DNA from: Mucilaginibacter paludis DSM 18603
Lineage (GTDB): Bacteria; Bacteroidota; Bacteroidia; Sphingobacteriales; Sphingobacteriaceae
DNA length: 64,000 nucleotides
Reading direction: 5' to 3'
Assembly (NCBI RefSeq): GCF_000166195.2
Contig: NZ_CM001403.1
Span: 2,064,432-2,128,431, forward strand
The number at the start of each line of letters is the position of its first letter. Position 1 is the stretch's first letter. Both the position numbers and the translations under genes were made by a program. The notes under the pieces are model-generated. The model searched no databases. It was not told where the DNA came from and was given only the letters and a program-made list of their open reading frames with translations. This document shows, piece by piece, positions 46,146 to 54,232 of the stretch.

Positions 46146-49100
46146 TTATAGAGATGTTTGAATACCAATAACCAGTGTTTTTAAAGTAGGCAATACCAGG
46201 CCCGCCGAAAAGCCTTGCCCGTTAAAGGTTGCGGTTTCGGGGTCGAGCCCTTTGTATCGGGTAATGGTTAGCAGGTTTTGGCCCTGTATAAAAACTTTAC
46301 ACGAGTTGAGTTTGATTCTATGCATTAAATTTGCAGGTAACCGGTAATCAAATGCAATATTCTTGAGCCTGATAAATGAGGCGTCGGTAACAGAAGCATC
46401 GGAGTATGCTAAATAAGTGTATGCCGTATTTGACGTGGTAAATTTTTGTATGCTTGTAACATCCCCTGGAGCTTGCCACCTTGCAAGCACAGATGCGGGT
46501 TGGTTTGATAAAGCACCTGTTGTTAAAACGCCCGGTGCGTATGGAAATGCACCAAATTCGCTAACTCCGTTTTGTTTAACAAACTGGAATAAAAAACTCA
46601 GATCAAAGTTACCATAAGTAAAGCTATTGGTTATACCCCCATAAAATTTAGGCGTGGTGTTGGTAACGCTGGTTTCGTTTGTTGGAATGGATGTGCCGTT
46701 AAACTGATAAAGGCCGGTTGTTGGATTAACCCCTTGTGCAACAAGATACTTTTGGATAGTTGTAGGCTGGCCAATAACTAAGCTGCTGGCATAGCTTGAT
46801 GTAGCCAGGTTTGGAAAAGCCAGTAATTTGTTTTCCAGAACGGTAAGGTTGGCAGATGTGCTCCATGTAAATTTAGCTGCGTGGATATTAGTAGTTGCCA
46901 GGGTATATTCCCAACCGGAATTTTGCACCAGGGCAGGAAAATTGGCCAGTATACTGGTAAAACCGGTTTGCCCGGGCAAGGTATAGCTAACCAGCTGGTT
47001 ACCGCTCCTGTCCCTGAAATAGGCAACGGTCAGGTTGACCCTGTTAGAGAGGGCACCTAACTCAATGGCTCCCTCCAGTTTTTTGGTAATCTCCCAGCTA
47101 TAATCCGCATTGAACAAGCGGGATGGGGTGTAACTCACCTGGCCTTGATAGGCAAGGGCCGAGCTGTAGTTATCAAGGTATTGGTAATCGCCTATCTGAT
47201 CATTTCCGGTAACACCATAGCTGCCGCGCAATTTTCCGAAACTTAAAAACGGAACCGATTTTTTGATGAAATTTTCGTCGCTAAAGATCCATGCTGCTCC
47301 CACAGCTCCAAAGTTCGATACCTGCTTATCAGACCCAAACCGCGATGAGCCATCCCTACGGGCAGTGATGTTCAGCAGGTACTTATTATCCCAGGCATAG
47401 TTTAAGCGGGCAAATAAAGCCTGATACCGGTATTCTACCAGCGACGTTTGGGCGGTTACCGTGGTAGCAAACTCGGCTGCTGTTAATACATTATCGCTGG
47501 GGAAACCTGTTGCCAGGATATTATTGACGTTTTGAACATTGTCCTCAATGCTTGTTCCAAAAAGGGCGTCTAATTTACCCTTGCCTAAGCTTACAATATA
47601 TTCTAACTGGGGTTCTATGTTCCAGTTTTTGCCGGTAACATCCTGAAAAGTAGCTGTAGCGGTTCTGGATGTTGACGGGTCCTGCGAAGCTAACGGCGTT
47701 AAAGAGATATAACCCAGTTGGATAAGATTATAACCCGCCGTGGTTTTCAAGAACAGGCCAGGGATCACCTCGTAACTTAAACTGAGATTCCCCAAAAAGT
47801 TATCCGTTTTTAAAGTATTCTTTTTTAGCAGAAAACTCAATGGATTGGTAAAGGAACCTCCATTTTCAGACCAGTTCAAATTGCCGTTTTGATCGTATAA
47901 AGACGGTGCATTTGGTGCCAAAAGAATATACCTTGTTAAATCTATTTGAGGAAGTTCATTATCGTCCACACTGTAGCTTCCGCTTACCGACATCTTGAAT
48001 TTGCCGTTATTAGATTTGTTGTTGATGCTGAATCGGCCTACTCCACGCGTTTCAGCTTCACTTCCCGGCAAAACCGAGGTCTGGCGGTTATAGTTCATGC
48101 TAAATACATATTGTGTATTTTCAGATCCACCCGATAAAGAGGCATTGGCATTGGTATGATGTGCGGTACCACCAATCAGCATCTTTTGCCAGTCTGTGTA
48201 TCTATTGTTATCCCACGATACCAGGTCGGGGGCATTTACAGCTGTGGGGGTAATTCCGTCGTTTTTAAATGCCTCCTGGCGCATCTGGATATACTGCGGC
48301 GTATTTAAAAGGTCAAGTTTCCGGGATACATCCGCATTGCCCTGGTAAACAGTCGCATTGAATTTTGTATTTCCGGCTTTCCCTTTTTTGGTTGTAATCA
48401 GGATCACACCATTGGCACCCCTTGAACCATAAATTGCCGTTGCGTCCGCATCCTTTAGTACATCAATGGATTCTATGTCCGATGGATTTAAACTTTCAAG
48501 CGGGCTTTGGCCCCCATTTCCAAAACTAAATGTGCCTATGGACGAACCCGGATAAGGCACTCCGTCAACAATATATAAGGGTGCGCTGCCTTGCTGGATA
48601 GAATTGTATCCCCTGATCTGTATATTTACTCCCGACCCGGTTTGGCCACTGGCTTGTTTAAGATTTAAACCAGGCACGTTACCTTCTAAAACCATTAACG
48701 GATTGGATATAGGTTCGTTGGCAATATCATCGGCTTTAATGGTAGTTATATCTCCGGTATTCAAGCGCTTGGTGGTAGTACCGTAGGCAATAACCTGTAC
48801 CTGGTCGAGCGCCGATATCAAAACCTCCATCCGGATAGTTCCCATTTCTTTAGCGGCTTTAATGGTTATCATTTTATAACCTACTGATGATATCGTGATC
48901 TCGGCTTTTTCATCAATTCCTGTTAAACTAAATTCGCCGGCTATGCTGGTCGTAGTTAACAAATTCCTCCCTTTTACCAATATGGTTGCGCCCGGCAATG
49001 GCTCACCTTTTTCGTCAACCACTTTTCCATGAACATCTATGGCTTTAATGGCATTGATCAATTGATCCAAAAACGAAATTTCTTTCTTTTTGATCACTAC

Positions 49101-49436
49101 ACTCTTGTCAATTATTTCATAAGTTAATTGCTGCTCTGCCAGCACTTTATTCAGCGCATCTGCCAGCGTAGCATTTTTTAAATCGGCAGAAATATGGATA
49201 TCGCGCAATAAACTGTGTTTGTAAAAAAAGGAATACCCGCTTTGCTGCTGGATCATGTTAATGACTTTTGACAGTGACGCATTTTTTTCAGACAGACTGA
49301 TTTGCGAGTAAACTTTAGCGGATACCTGAAGGCAAGCGAGGGTGATAATAAATACCGTTAGCTTCATGACCTTGAATAATTGAGATGCAAAAAATCGCCT
49401 TGTGTGCGCAATTTCAGCACATAAGTTTAAATTCAT
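46146..49436 (-). CDS. SusC-family TonB-dependent transporter with STN domain (locus B)
   Basis: A 1096-residue transporter/transducer. A 23-residue extension (MNLNLCAEIAHTRRFF...) precedes the signal peptide beginning at MKLTVFIITLACLQVSA. The STN domain (ISLSEKNASLSKVINMIQQ), carboxypeptidase-like domain (VHGKVVDEKGEPLPGATILV), plug (QVIAYGTTTKRLNTGDITT; IESIDVLKDADATAIYGSRG) and barrel follow. The start context ACAAAAGTATGAATTTAAAC nearly equals that of the locus C gene. It is clearly paralogous to the protein at 54233-57553. Confidence 0.95.
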   Translation of the reverse strand: MNLNLCAEIAHTRRFFASQLFKVMKLTVFIITLACLQVSAKVYSQISLSEKNASLSKVINMIQQQSGYSFFYKHSLLRDIHISADLKNATLADALNKVLAEQQLTYEIIDKSVVIKKKEISFLDQLINAIKAIDVHGKVVDEKGEPLPGATILVKGRNLLTTTSIAGEFSLTGIDEKAEITISSVGYKMITIKAAKEMGTIRMEVLISALDQVQVIAYGTTTKRLNTGDITTIKADDIANEPISNPLMVLEGNVPGLNLKQASGQTGSGVNIQIRGYNSIQQGSAPLYIVDGVPYPGSSIGTFSFGNGGQSPLESLNPSDIESIDVLKDADATAIYGSRGANGVILITTKKGKAGNTKFNATVYQGNADVSRKLDLLNTPQYIQMRQEAFKNDGITPTAVNAPDLVSWDNNRYTDWQKMLIGGTAHHTNANASLSGGSENTQYVFSMNYNRQTSVLPGSEAETRGVGRFSINNKSNNGKFKMSVSGSYSVDDNELPQIDLTRYILLAPNAPSLYDQNGNLNWSENGGSFTNPLSFLLKKNTLKTDNFLGNLSLSYEVIPGLFLKTTAGYNLIQLGYISLTPLASQDPSTSRTATATFQDVTGKNWNIEPQLEYIVSLGKGKLDALFGTSIEDNVQNVNNILATGFPSDNVLTAAEFATTVTAQTSLVEYRYQALFARLNYAWDNKYLLNITARRDGSSRFGSDKQVSNFGAVGAAWIFSDENFIKKSVPFLSFGKLRGSYGVTGNDQIGDYQYLDNYSSALAYQGQVSYTPSRLFNADYSWEITKKLEGAIELGALSNRVNLTVAYFRDRSGNQLVSYTLPGQTGFTSILANFPALVQNSGWEYTLATTNIHAAKFTWSTSANLTVLENKLLAFPNLATSSYASSLVIGQPTTIQKYLVAQGVNPTTGLYQFNGTSIPTNETSVTNTTPKFYGGITNSFTYGNFDLSFLFQFVKQNGVSEFGAFPYAPGVLTTGALSNQPASVLARWQAPGDVTSIQKFTTSNTAYTYLAYSDASVTDASFIRLKNIAFDYRLPANLMHRIKLNSCKVFIQGQNLLTITRYKGLDPETATFNGQGFSAGLVLPTLKTLVIGIQTSL

Positions 49437-49506
49437 ACTTTTGTACGGTTAGGGGTTAGCGTAATAATTTCAGTCGAATAGAATTTTTTAGGTGCCCCAA
49501 CTTTCT

Positions 49507-49531
49507 CCGGGAGTGTTTCCAGCACTTCCGG
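49507..49531 (-). promoter_or_regulatory. Conserved susC leader hairpin, copy B
   Basis: On the minus strand: CCGG-A-AGTG, loop CTGGAAA, CACT-C-CCGG, followed by AGTTGGGGCACCT, then AAAAAATTC. It ends 71 bases before the susC start. The block after the hairpin matches copy C (AGTTGGGTCACCT, then AAAATTC). Confidence 0.75.
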
Positions 49532-49627
49532 TTAGTTTCTTAAGCACCTTTGTTGTTTTGCTTGTATTTATTTTTCCATGTTTCTTTATTTTTTTAAGTC
49601 GATAAAATAATTTGTTAATTGTTCTAT

Positions 49628-50782
49628 TTAAGGTTTAATAACCAGCGTTTTACTATTTCCTCTATTTTCAACCTGGAAGTGTATCTGGTTGGAGGCCAGT
49701 ATTTTTAACAATTGGGATAATTTAACATCCCGCGGAATTTGCCCATCGAAGGCATCATTAACCACATTTCCCTCGTAAATTACATCCAGATCATACCAGC
49801 GCGATATTTGCCGCATAATAGTTTTTAGCTCTGTTTGGTTAAAACGGAACAAACCATCCTTCCAGGCAATGGCTTGTTGAACATTTGCCTGATGTACCGC
49901 TATTTTATGAGTTCCGTTGCCAACCAAAGCTTCCTCACCAGGCTGCAATAAAGCCACTTGTTCACCCGTAGCTACCTGTACGCTGCCCTCAATCAAGGTG
50001 GTTATCACAGCGGGCTCATCATCATAAGCGCTAATATTAAAATGGGTGCCCAAATCTTCAATGGTTTGCCCCTTTACCGTTACCCGGAATGGTTGGGCAG
50101 CATTGTGCACCACCTCAAAATAAACCTGGCCGGTAATTTTCACCGACCTATCTTTCCCAGTAAAGGCCACGGGGAACGTGATGGAAGAAGCCGCGTCGAG
50201 CCATACTTTTGTTCCATCCGATAAAATGAGCCCATGCTGGCCACCGCGCGGAGTGCTCATGGTATTATAAGTAGCCCCCTCTAAATCTCTCCCGGTTGGG
50301 GATGCTTTTGAAGCATTGTAAATAACTTGCCCATCGGCGGTTTTGTTGATGGCGGCGCTGCCCTGATTAGCTAATAAGCCAGTTTTTGCATCTGTTAAAA
50401 CAATTTGCTTACCATTAGCCAGGGTAATAGTTGCTTTGTTAGTGCCGGGCGTTATATCCTGTATTTGGTTTTGGGCGGTTTGCTGCTTTGTTTCAGCTTT
50501 ATTAAAGTACAGATATGCCCCAACAGAAAGGAATAATAAAATTGAAGCGGCCGCGGCGATGCGTGGCCATAATTTGCGTACGATGGGGGCAGATTGAGAA
50601 TGGGCAATAATGGTTTGCCGCATTTTAGTATTCAAAGACCTGATGCTTTCTTCCGATGGTACAAAGGTACTTTCGGCGAGGTCGTTTAAATGCCAACTTT
50701 CAACAATGGCTTTCTCCTCCTCGCTACAGGTACCTTCGTTATACTTTTTAATTAATTCTCCGGGTGCGTATTTTTGTTCCAT
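49628..50782 (-). CDS. FecR-family anti-sigma factor B
   Basis: 384 residues. N-terminal cytoplasmic helices (LIKKYNEGTCSEEEKAIVES), membrane helix (RIAAAASILLFLSVGAYLYF, about 72-92), FecR domain (TPRGGQHGLILSDGTKVWLD; GQVYFEVVHNAAQPFRV; LGTHFNISAY) and C-terminal DUF4974 (FRFNQTELKTIMRQISRWYD). It starts 86 bases after the sigma gene. It is closely related to the FecR protein of locus C, for example in the shared RIAAAAS.L transmembrane segment and VGAY. It controls the adjacent sigma factor. Confidence 0.95.
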   Translation of the reverse strand: MEQKYAPGELIKKYNEGTCSEEEKAIVESWHLNDLAESTFVPSEESIRSLNTKMRQTIIAHSQSAPIVRKLWPRIAAAASILLFLSVGAYLYFNKAETKQQTAQNQIQDITPGTNKATITLANGKQIVLTDAKTGLLANQGSAAINKTADGQVIYNASKASPTGRDLEGATYNTMSTPRGGQHGLILSDGTKVWLDAASSITFPVAFTGKDRSVKITGQVYFEVVHNAAQPFRVTVKGQTIEDLGTHFNISAYDDEPAVITTLIEGSVQVATGEQVALLQPGEEALVGNGTHKIAVHQANVQQAIAWKDGLFRFNQTELKTIMRQISRWYDLDVIYEGNVVNDAFDGQIPRDVKLSQLLKILASNQIHFQVENRGNSKTLVIKP

Positions 50783-50868
50783 GTATCCCTGTCCGCAATT
50801 GCGATTTGATACATGTAAGTTGAAACGAGGTTAGGGCCCAGGTTAATTTTACTTTTTTTTCAGAAAGA

Positions 50869-51447
50869 CTAAAATCTGGTCAGAATAAGCAAGAAAGCCA
50901 TCACACCAAGCTTCATTCTAAGTTCTTTTAAGGCATTATTAATCTGATTTTTTACTGTTTTTTCTGAAATTCTCAATTTTTCGGCAATTTCTTTATGTGA
51001 AAGCTGGGCTTTCCGGCTTAGCTCAAACACCTCGCGCATTTTAATTGGCAAAAGAGAGATTTCTTTTTCAATAAGGATCGTTAATTCTTTCTCTCGAATA
51101 GCATAATCGGCTTCTATATTTCCGATCTCAATAAATCGCTGCAACGATTCCACATAATTGGCCCTCACCTTTTTATGATCAAGCAAATTAAAAAATTTAT
51201 ACCGTACCGCGCTATAAAGGTATGACGATAAGGAAGTATTGAATAAAATGGCAGCCCGTTTATCCCAAAGGTAGAAAAACACTTCCTGAACAATGTCCTC
51301 AGCCTCGCTTTCGTCCTTAGTAATTTTACAGGCATAAATATACAACAGGCCCTGATAGCGATCGTAAATTTCAGTGTACGCAACCTGGTCATTATCCTTT
51401 AATAAAGACACTAATTGCTGATCGGTATATAGATTATAATTCGCCAC
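50869..51447 (-). CDS. ECF sigma factor B (FecI-like)
   Basis: A 192-residue sigma factor. Region 2: DNDQVAYTEIYDRYQGLLYI and EAEDIVQEVFFYLWDKR. Region 4: LSHKEIAEKLRISEKTVKNQ, then INNALKELR. The hydrophobic tail is LGVMAFLLILTRF. The start codon is GTG (51445-51447), with no ATG upstream in frame nearby. It is the first gene of locus B and diverges from the sigma gene at 52190, with which it shares the 14-bp block GTTATATTCGTTAT 10 bases ahead of the start. Confidence 0.93.
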   Translation of the reverse strand: MANYNLYTDQQLVSLLKDNDQVAYTEIYDRYQGLLYIYACKITKDESEAEDIVQEVFFYLWDKRAAILFNTSLSSYLYSAVRYKFFNLLDHKKVRANYVESLQRFIEIGNIEADYAIREKELTILIEKEISLLPIKMREVFELSRKAQLSHKEIAEKLRISEKTVKNQINNALKELRMKLGVMAFLLILTRF

Positions 51448-51457
51448 TTGTATTCAG

Positions 51458-51471
51458 ATAACGAATATAAC
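51458..51471 (-). promoter_or_regulatory. Promoter block of sigma-B gene
   Basis: GTTATATTCGTTAT on the minus strand, identical to 52166-52179 on the plus strand and likewise 10 bases ahead of its start codon. The core TATATTCG resembles the Bacteroidota -7 element TAnnTTTG. A clear -33 element is not seen. Confidence 0.6.
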
Positions 51472-51510
51472 GATAAATTAACCTGGAATTAACTATTGTT
51501 GTGCGAATAA

Positions 51511-51550
51511 GGGATAGGATAAGTTGGCACCTTGTTATGGGGATAGGATA
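51511..51550. repeat. 11-bp direct repeat upstream of sigma B
   Basis: GGGATAGGATA occurs at 51511-51521 and 51540-51550, 29 bp apart, about 45-90 bases upstream of the proposed sigma-B -7 element. The first copy runs into AGGATAAGTTG, an 11-mer also present at 40876-40886 ahead of the fecR gene of locus A. A regulatory role is possible. Confidence 0.45.
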
Positions 51551-51628
51551 GAGACACATCAAATTTCACCGTTGCGGGTAACCAAGTTTCAGAAAAAAAC
51601 TCATAAGCAATAACTTATAGTCGCATCA

Positions 51629-51823
51629 TTAGTCGTGTTCATCCTCAACAACAACATTCGCTTTGGAGACAGCGGACAGTTTTTTGTTTGAGCCAACGAT
51701 ATAAGTCATGATGTGCCGCACTACAACCGCGGATATACATACCAGGATAAGCAATTCCAATACCGGAGTATGATGAGTAATTTTGGATATCCAGGGATGG
51801 ATCAGCAGGGTGATGTTTTGCAT
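51629..51823 (-). CDS. Possible small membrane protein
   Basis: 64 residues with one hydrophobic segment (VLELLILVCISAVVVRHIM) followed by a polar, acidic tail ending in DEHD. It starts with ATG in the divergent region and is not in an obvious operon. I do not recognise a family. It may be real, given its composition and position, or chance. Confidence 0.35.
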   Translation of the reverse strand: MQNITLLIHPWISKITHHTPVLELLILVCISAVVVRHIMTYIVGSNKKLSAVSKANVVVEDEHD

Positions 51824-52165
51824 AAAGACGCTTGTGGTAAAATGCCTGTTCTTTTCAGAAGAAAGATGTTGATTTAAATGACGTACAAAGCCACCAATTT
51901 CAATTACCGGGCTTTTTCTTAAAAAATTAAAAATACAATCAAGAGCAATATACCACTGAATGACTGTTTCCGCTTGCGGGTAAAATCCGGATCCTTCATT
52001 TTAAACCTCAGAGCAAGTTCCGGGCTGAAAATCGCACCCCGATACGGTCAGCCTGCTGAGGAGGCCGCACCGGTAACGGTTGGTACTATGGCTTAGTTTA
52101 AAATAATCGCTTGGTTTTGAAATATTGAGTTTTTAGCTATGCTTTTAACTTAGTATTAAATTATT

Positions 52166-52179
52166 GTTATATTCGTTAT
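52166..52179 (+). promoter_or_regulatory. Promoter block of sigma-C gene
   Basis: GTTATATTCGTTAT, identical to the block ahead of sigma B. The -7-like TATATTCG lies at 52168-52175 and the ATG at 52190, implying a 5' leader of about ten bases or less. Confidence 0.6.
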
Positions 52180-52189
52180 TGCAAACGGA

Positions 52190-52768
52190 ATGATTCCCTA
52201 TATCAACTACACCGATAACGAATTGGCAGCTCTGCTCAGAGAAGGGGATCACCGTGCGTTTACCGAAATCTATAAACGCTACTGGAAAAAGATCTATATA
52301 ATTGCCAGTAAGCGCCTTGGTGATGAGAATGAGGCGGAAGAGATCGTTCAGGATATTTTTCTAAACCTTTGGCGCAAGCATGCTGATTTCCGTTTGACTA
52401 CGGGATTCAATAACTATTTTGCGGTGGCGGTTAAGTTTGAAATATTGGATGTTATGCGTAAACGCATAACCGCTTCAGCTTATGATAAGGAATTATTAGC
52501 TACCTATGCCGAAGCAGATCTCAGTACGCTAAGGCAGCTGGACATGCAGGAACTACAGCAAAAATTGCAATTGACGGTTAATGGACTGCCCGAAAAGTGC
52601 CAATTGGTTTTCCGTTTAAAACATGAACAGGGTTACTCGCAAAAACAAATCGCTGAAAAGCTAAATATTTCAGAAAAAACGGTAGAAGCTCATCTTTCAA
52701 GAGCAAAAAAAACAATGCGTACTGCATTTGGAAGTTTATTTAGTATTATTCTGTTTATTTATCTATAA
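52190..52768 (+). CDS. ECF sigma factor C (FecI-like)
   Basis: A 192-residue sigma factor, the same length as sigma B. Region 2: EGDHRAFTEIYKRYWKKIYI and EAEEIVQDIFLNLWRKH. Region 4: YSQKQIAEKLNISEKTVEAH, then LSRAKKTMR. The hydrophobic tail is LFSIILFIYL. The ATG at 52190 follows the conserved promoter block by 10 bases. It heads locus C on the plus strand and is followed after 131 bases by its FecR partner. Confidence 0.93.
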   Translation: MIPYINYTDNELAALLREGDHRAFTEIYKRYWKKIYIIASKRLGDENEAEEIVQDIFLNLWRKHADFRLTTGFNNYFAVAVKFEILDVMRKRITASAYDKELLATYAEADLSTLRQLDMQELQQKLQLTVNGLPEKCQLVFRLKHEQGYSQKQIAEKLNISEKTVEAHLSRAKKTMRTAFGSLFSIILFIYL

Positions 52769-52899
52769 ATTTTCTTTTTTCTCTAGCATTTTCGCCAACA
52801 CTGGCGTAAAATCCATCTTTTAATTTTTTTTGTAAAAAAACCAAGCACCCACTAAGGGATTTTTGTTTTATAAACGGTTATCTAATAAAGCGCATCTGA

Positions 52900-54051
52900 A
52901 TGTCTTTACAAAAACCGGATAGAAACTTATTAGAATTAGCCAGGAAGTGGTTGTTCGGCACAATTTCCGAAAAGGAAAAGGTGGACTTTGATAGTTGGTA
53001 CAATGAATTTGATGATACCAGGCACGAGGTAAAAGGAGACTTTACCGAAGAAGAACTGGAAGCCAGAATACACCGGGCCATTTTTGCAAAAGCCGGAATA
53101 CAGGAGAGTAGCCATGATGTTAGCCAACCGGTGCGGATGTGGCCACGCATAGCCGCGGCAGCTTCTTTATTACTATGCCTTTCAGTTGGTGCGTATTTCA
53201 TCACCCGTCAAAATACAGTATCAAACAATACCCACTCGCAGGCTGCAGTAATAATGCCGGGCAGTAACAGGGCCGTGCTTACCTTAGGCAACGGCAGGCA
53301 AATTGTTTTAACCGGAGCCCAGAACGGCCAGCTGGCTGCAGAAGGTGGTGCTACCATCAATAAAACGGCAGATGGTAACGTTGTTTACAACTCAGCGCAA
53401 GCGGTTCAGGTTAGCGAGGCATTAACTTATAATACGATGGCCACGCCCAGAGGCGGCCAATATCATTTGACTTTAGAGGATGGTACCGGCGTTTGGCTGA
53501 ATGCCGCGTCTTCCATTAAATACCCAACAGCATTTACTGGCAATGAGCGCCGGGTAGAAATTACAGGCGAGGCTTATTTTGAGGTTGCGCATAATGCAGC
53601 CAAGCCTTTCCGGGTAGTTTTTAATGGGCAAACTGTAGAAGTACTGGGCACACATTTCAATATCAATGCTTACGCTGACGAGCCGGCAGCCAAAACTACG
53701 TTGCTCGAAGGCAAAGTTAAATTAACCGCTCAGGGATACGCTGCCATGCTATTGCCGGGCCAGGAGGCGGCTTTAGCGGGTGGTGGTTATAACGTAAAAG
53801 AAGCTGATGTGGAGCAAGCCATAGCATGGAAAAATGGCTTATTTCATTTTGATAATACTGATGTGAAGACACTGATGCGCCAGGTTGCACGCTGGTATGA
53901 TGTGGAAGTAGCTTATGAAGGCAAAATAACCGACTACAAGTTTGCGGGTGACCTGCGCCGAAACACCAACCTGGCTAATGTATTGCAAATTTTTGAACAG
54001 GGTGGTATTCACTTCCGGATAGAAGGACGGAAATTAATTGTAACATCTTGA
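52900..54051 (+). CDS. FecR-family anti-sigma factor C
   Basis: 383 residues. N-terminal helices (LLELARKWLFGTISEKEKVD), membrane helix (RIAAAASLLLCLSVGAYFIT, about 79-98), FecR domain (TPRGGQYHLTLEDGTGVWLN; GEAYFEVAHNAAKPFRVV; LGTHFNINAYADEP) and DUF4974 (FHFDNTDVKTLMRQVARWYD). It is the paralogue of the locus B protein. It should hold sigma C until the SusC protein at 54233 reports substrate. Confidence 0.95.
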   Translation: MSLQKPDRNLLELARKWLFGTISEKEKVDFDSWYNEFDDTRHEVKGDFTEEELEARIHRAIFAKAGIQESSHDVSQPVRMWPRIAAAASLLLCLSVGAYFITRQNTVSNNTHSQAAVIMPGSNRAVLTLGNGRQIVLTGAQNGQLAAEGGATINKTADGNVVYNSAQAVQVSEALTYNTMATPRGGQYHLTLEDGTGVWLNAASSIKYPTAFTGNERRVEITGEAYFEVAHNAAKPFRVVFNGQTVEVLGTHFNINAYADEPAAKTTLLEGKVKLTAQGYAAMLLPGQEAALAGGGYNVKEADVEQAIAWKNGLFHFDNTDVKTLMRQVARWYDVEVAYEGKITDYKFAGDLRRNTNLANVLQIFEQGGIHFRIEGRKLIVTS

Positions 54052-54137
54052 AATATTGATAATGATTGATCACACTTTAAACCCGTAGCCTATGTAATAT
54101 TAAAATTACTTATTCAAAACAGGTACCAAAAAAATAA

Positions 54138-54161
54138 CCGGAAGTGCTCTAATACTCCCGG
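54138..54161 (+). promoter_or_regulatory. Conserved susC leader hairpin, copy C
   Basis: CCGG-A-AGTG, loop CTCTAA, TACT-C-CCGG. The innermost pair is G-U where copies A and B have G-C. It is followed by AGTTGGGTCACCT, then AAAATTC, and ends 71 bases before the proposed susC start at 54233, the same distance as in copy B. Confidence 0.75.
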
Positions 54162-54232
54162 CCAATAAGTTGGGTCACCTTTTAAAATTCTTGCGACAGA
54201 AATTCATTCACTCACCCAAACATGACAAAAGT

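Larger units (their letters stand above)
51448..52189. other. 742-bp divergent intergenic region between loci B and C
   Basis: The region contains the promoter blocks of both sigma genes, an 11-bp direct repeat near locus B and a possible small membrane-protein gene (51629-51823). From about 51830 to 52140 I see no coding sequence, only AT-rich DNA and a GC-richer patch around 52010-52090. Confidence 0.7.

Noticed and set aside
54170..54232. An upstream ATG at 54170 as start of the locus C SusC
   Set aside because: It lacks the start context shared by the other two STN-type susC genes and breaks the constant 23-residue extension.
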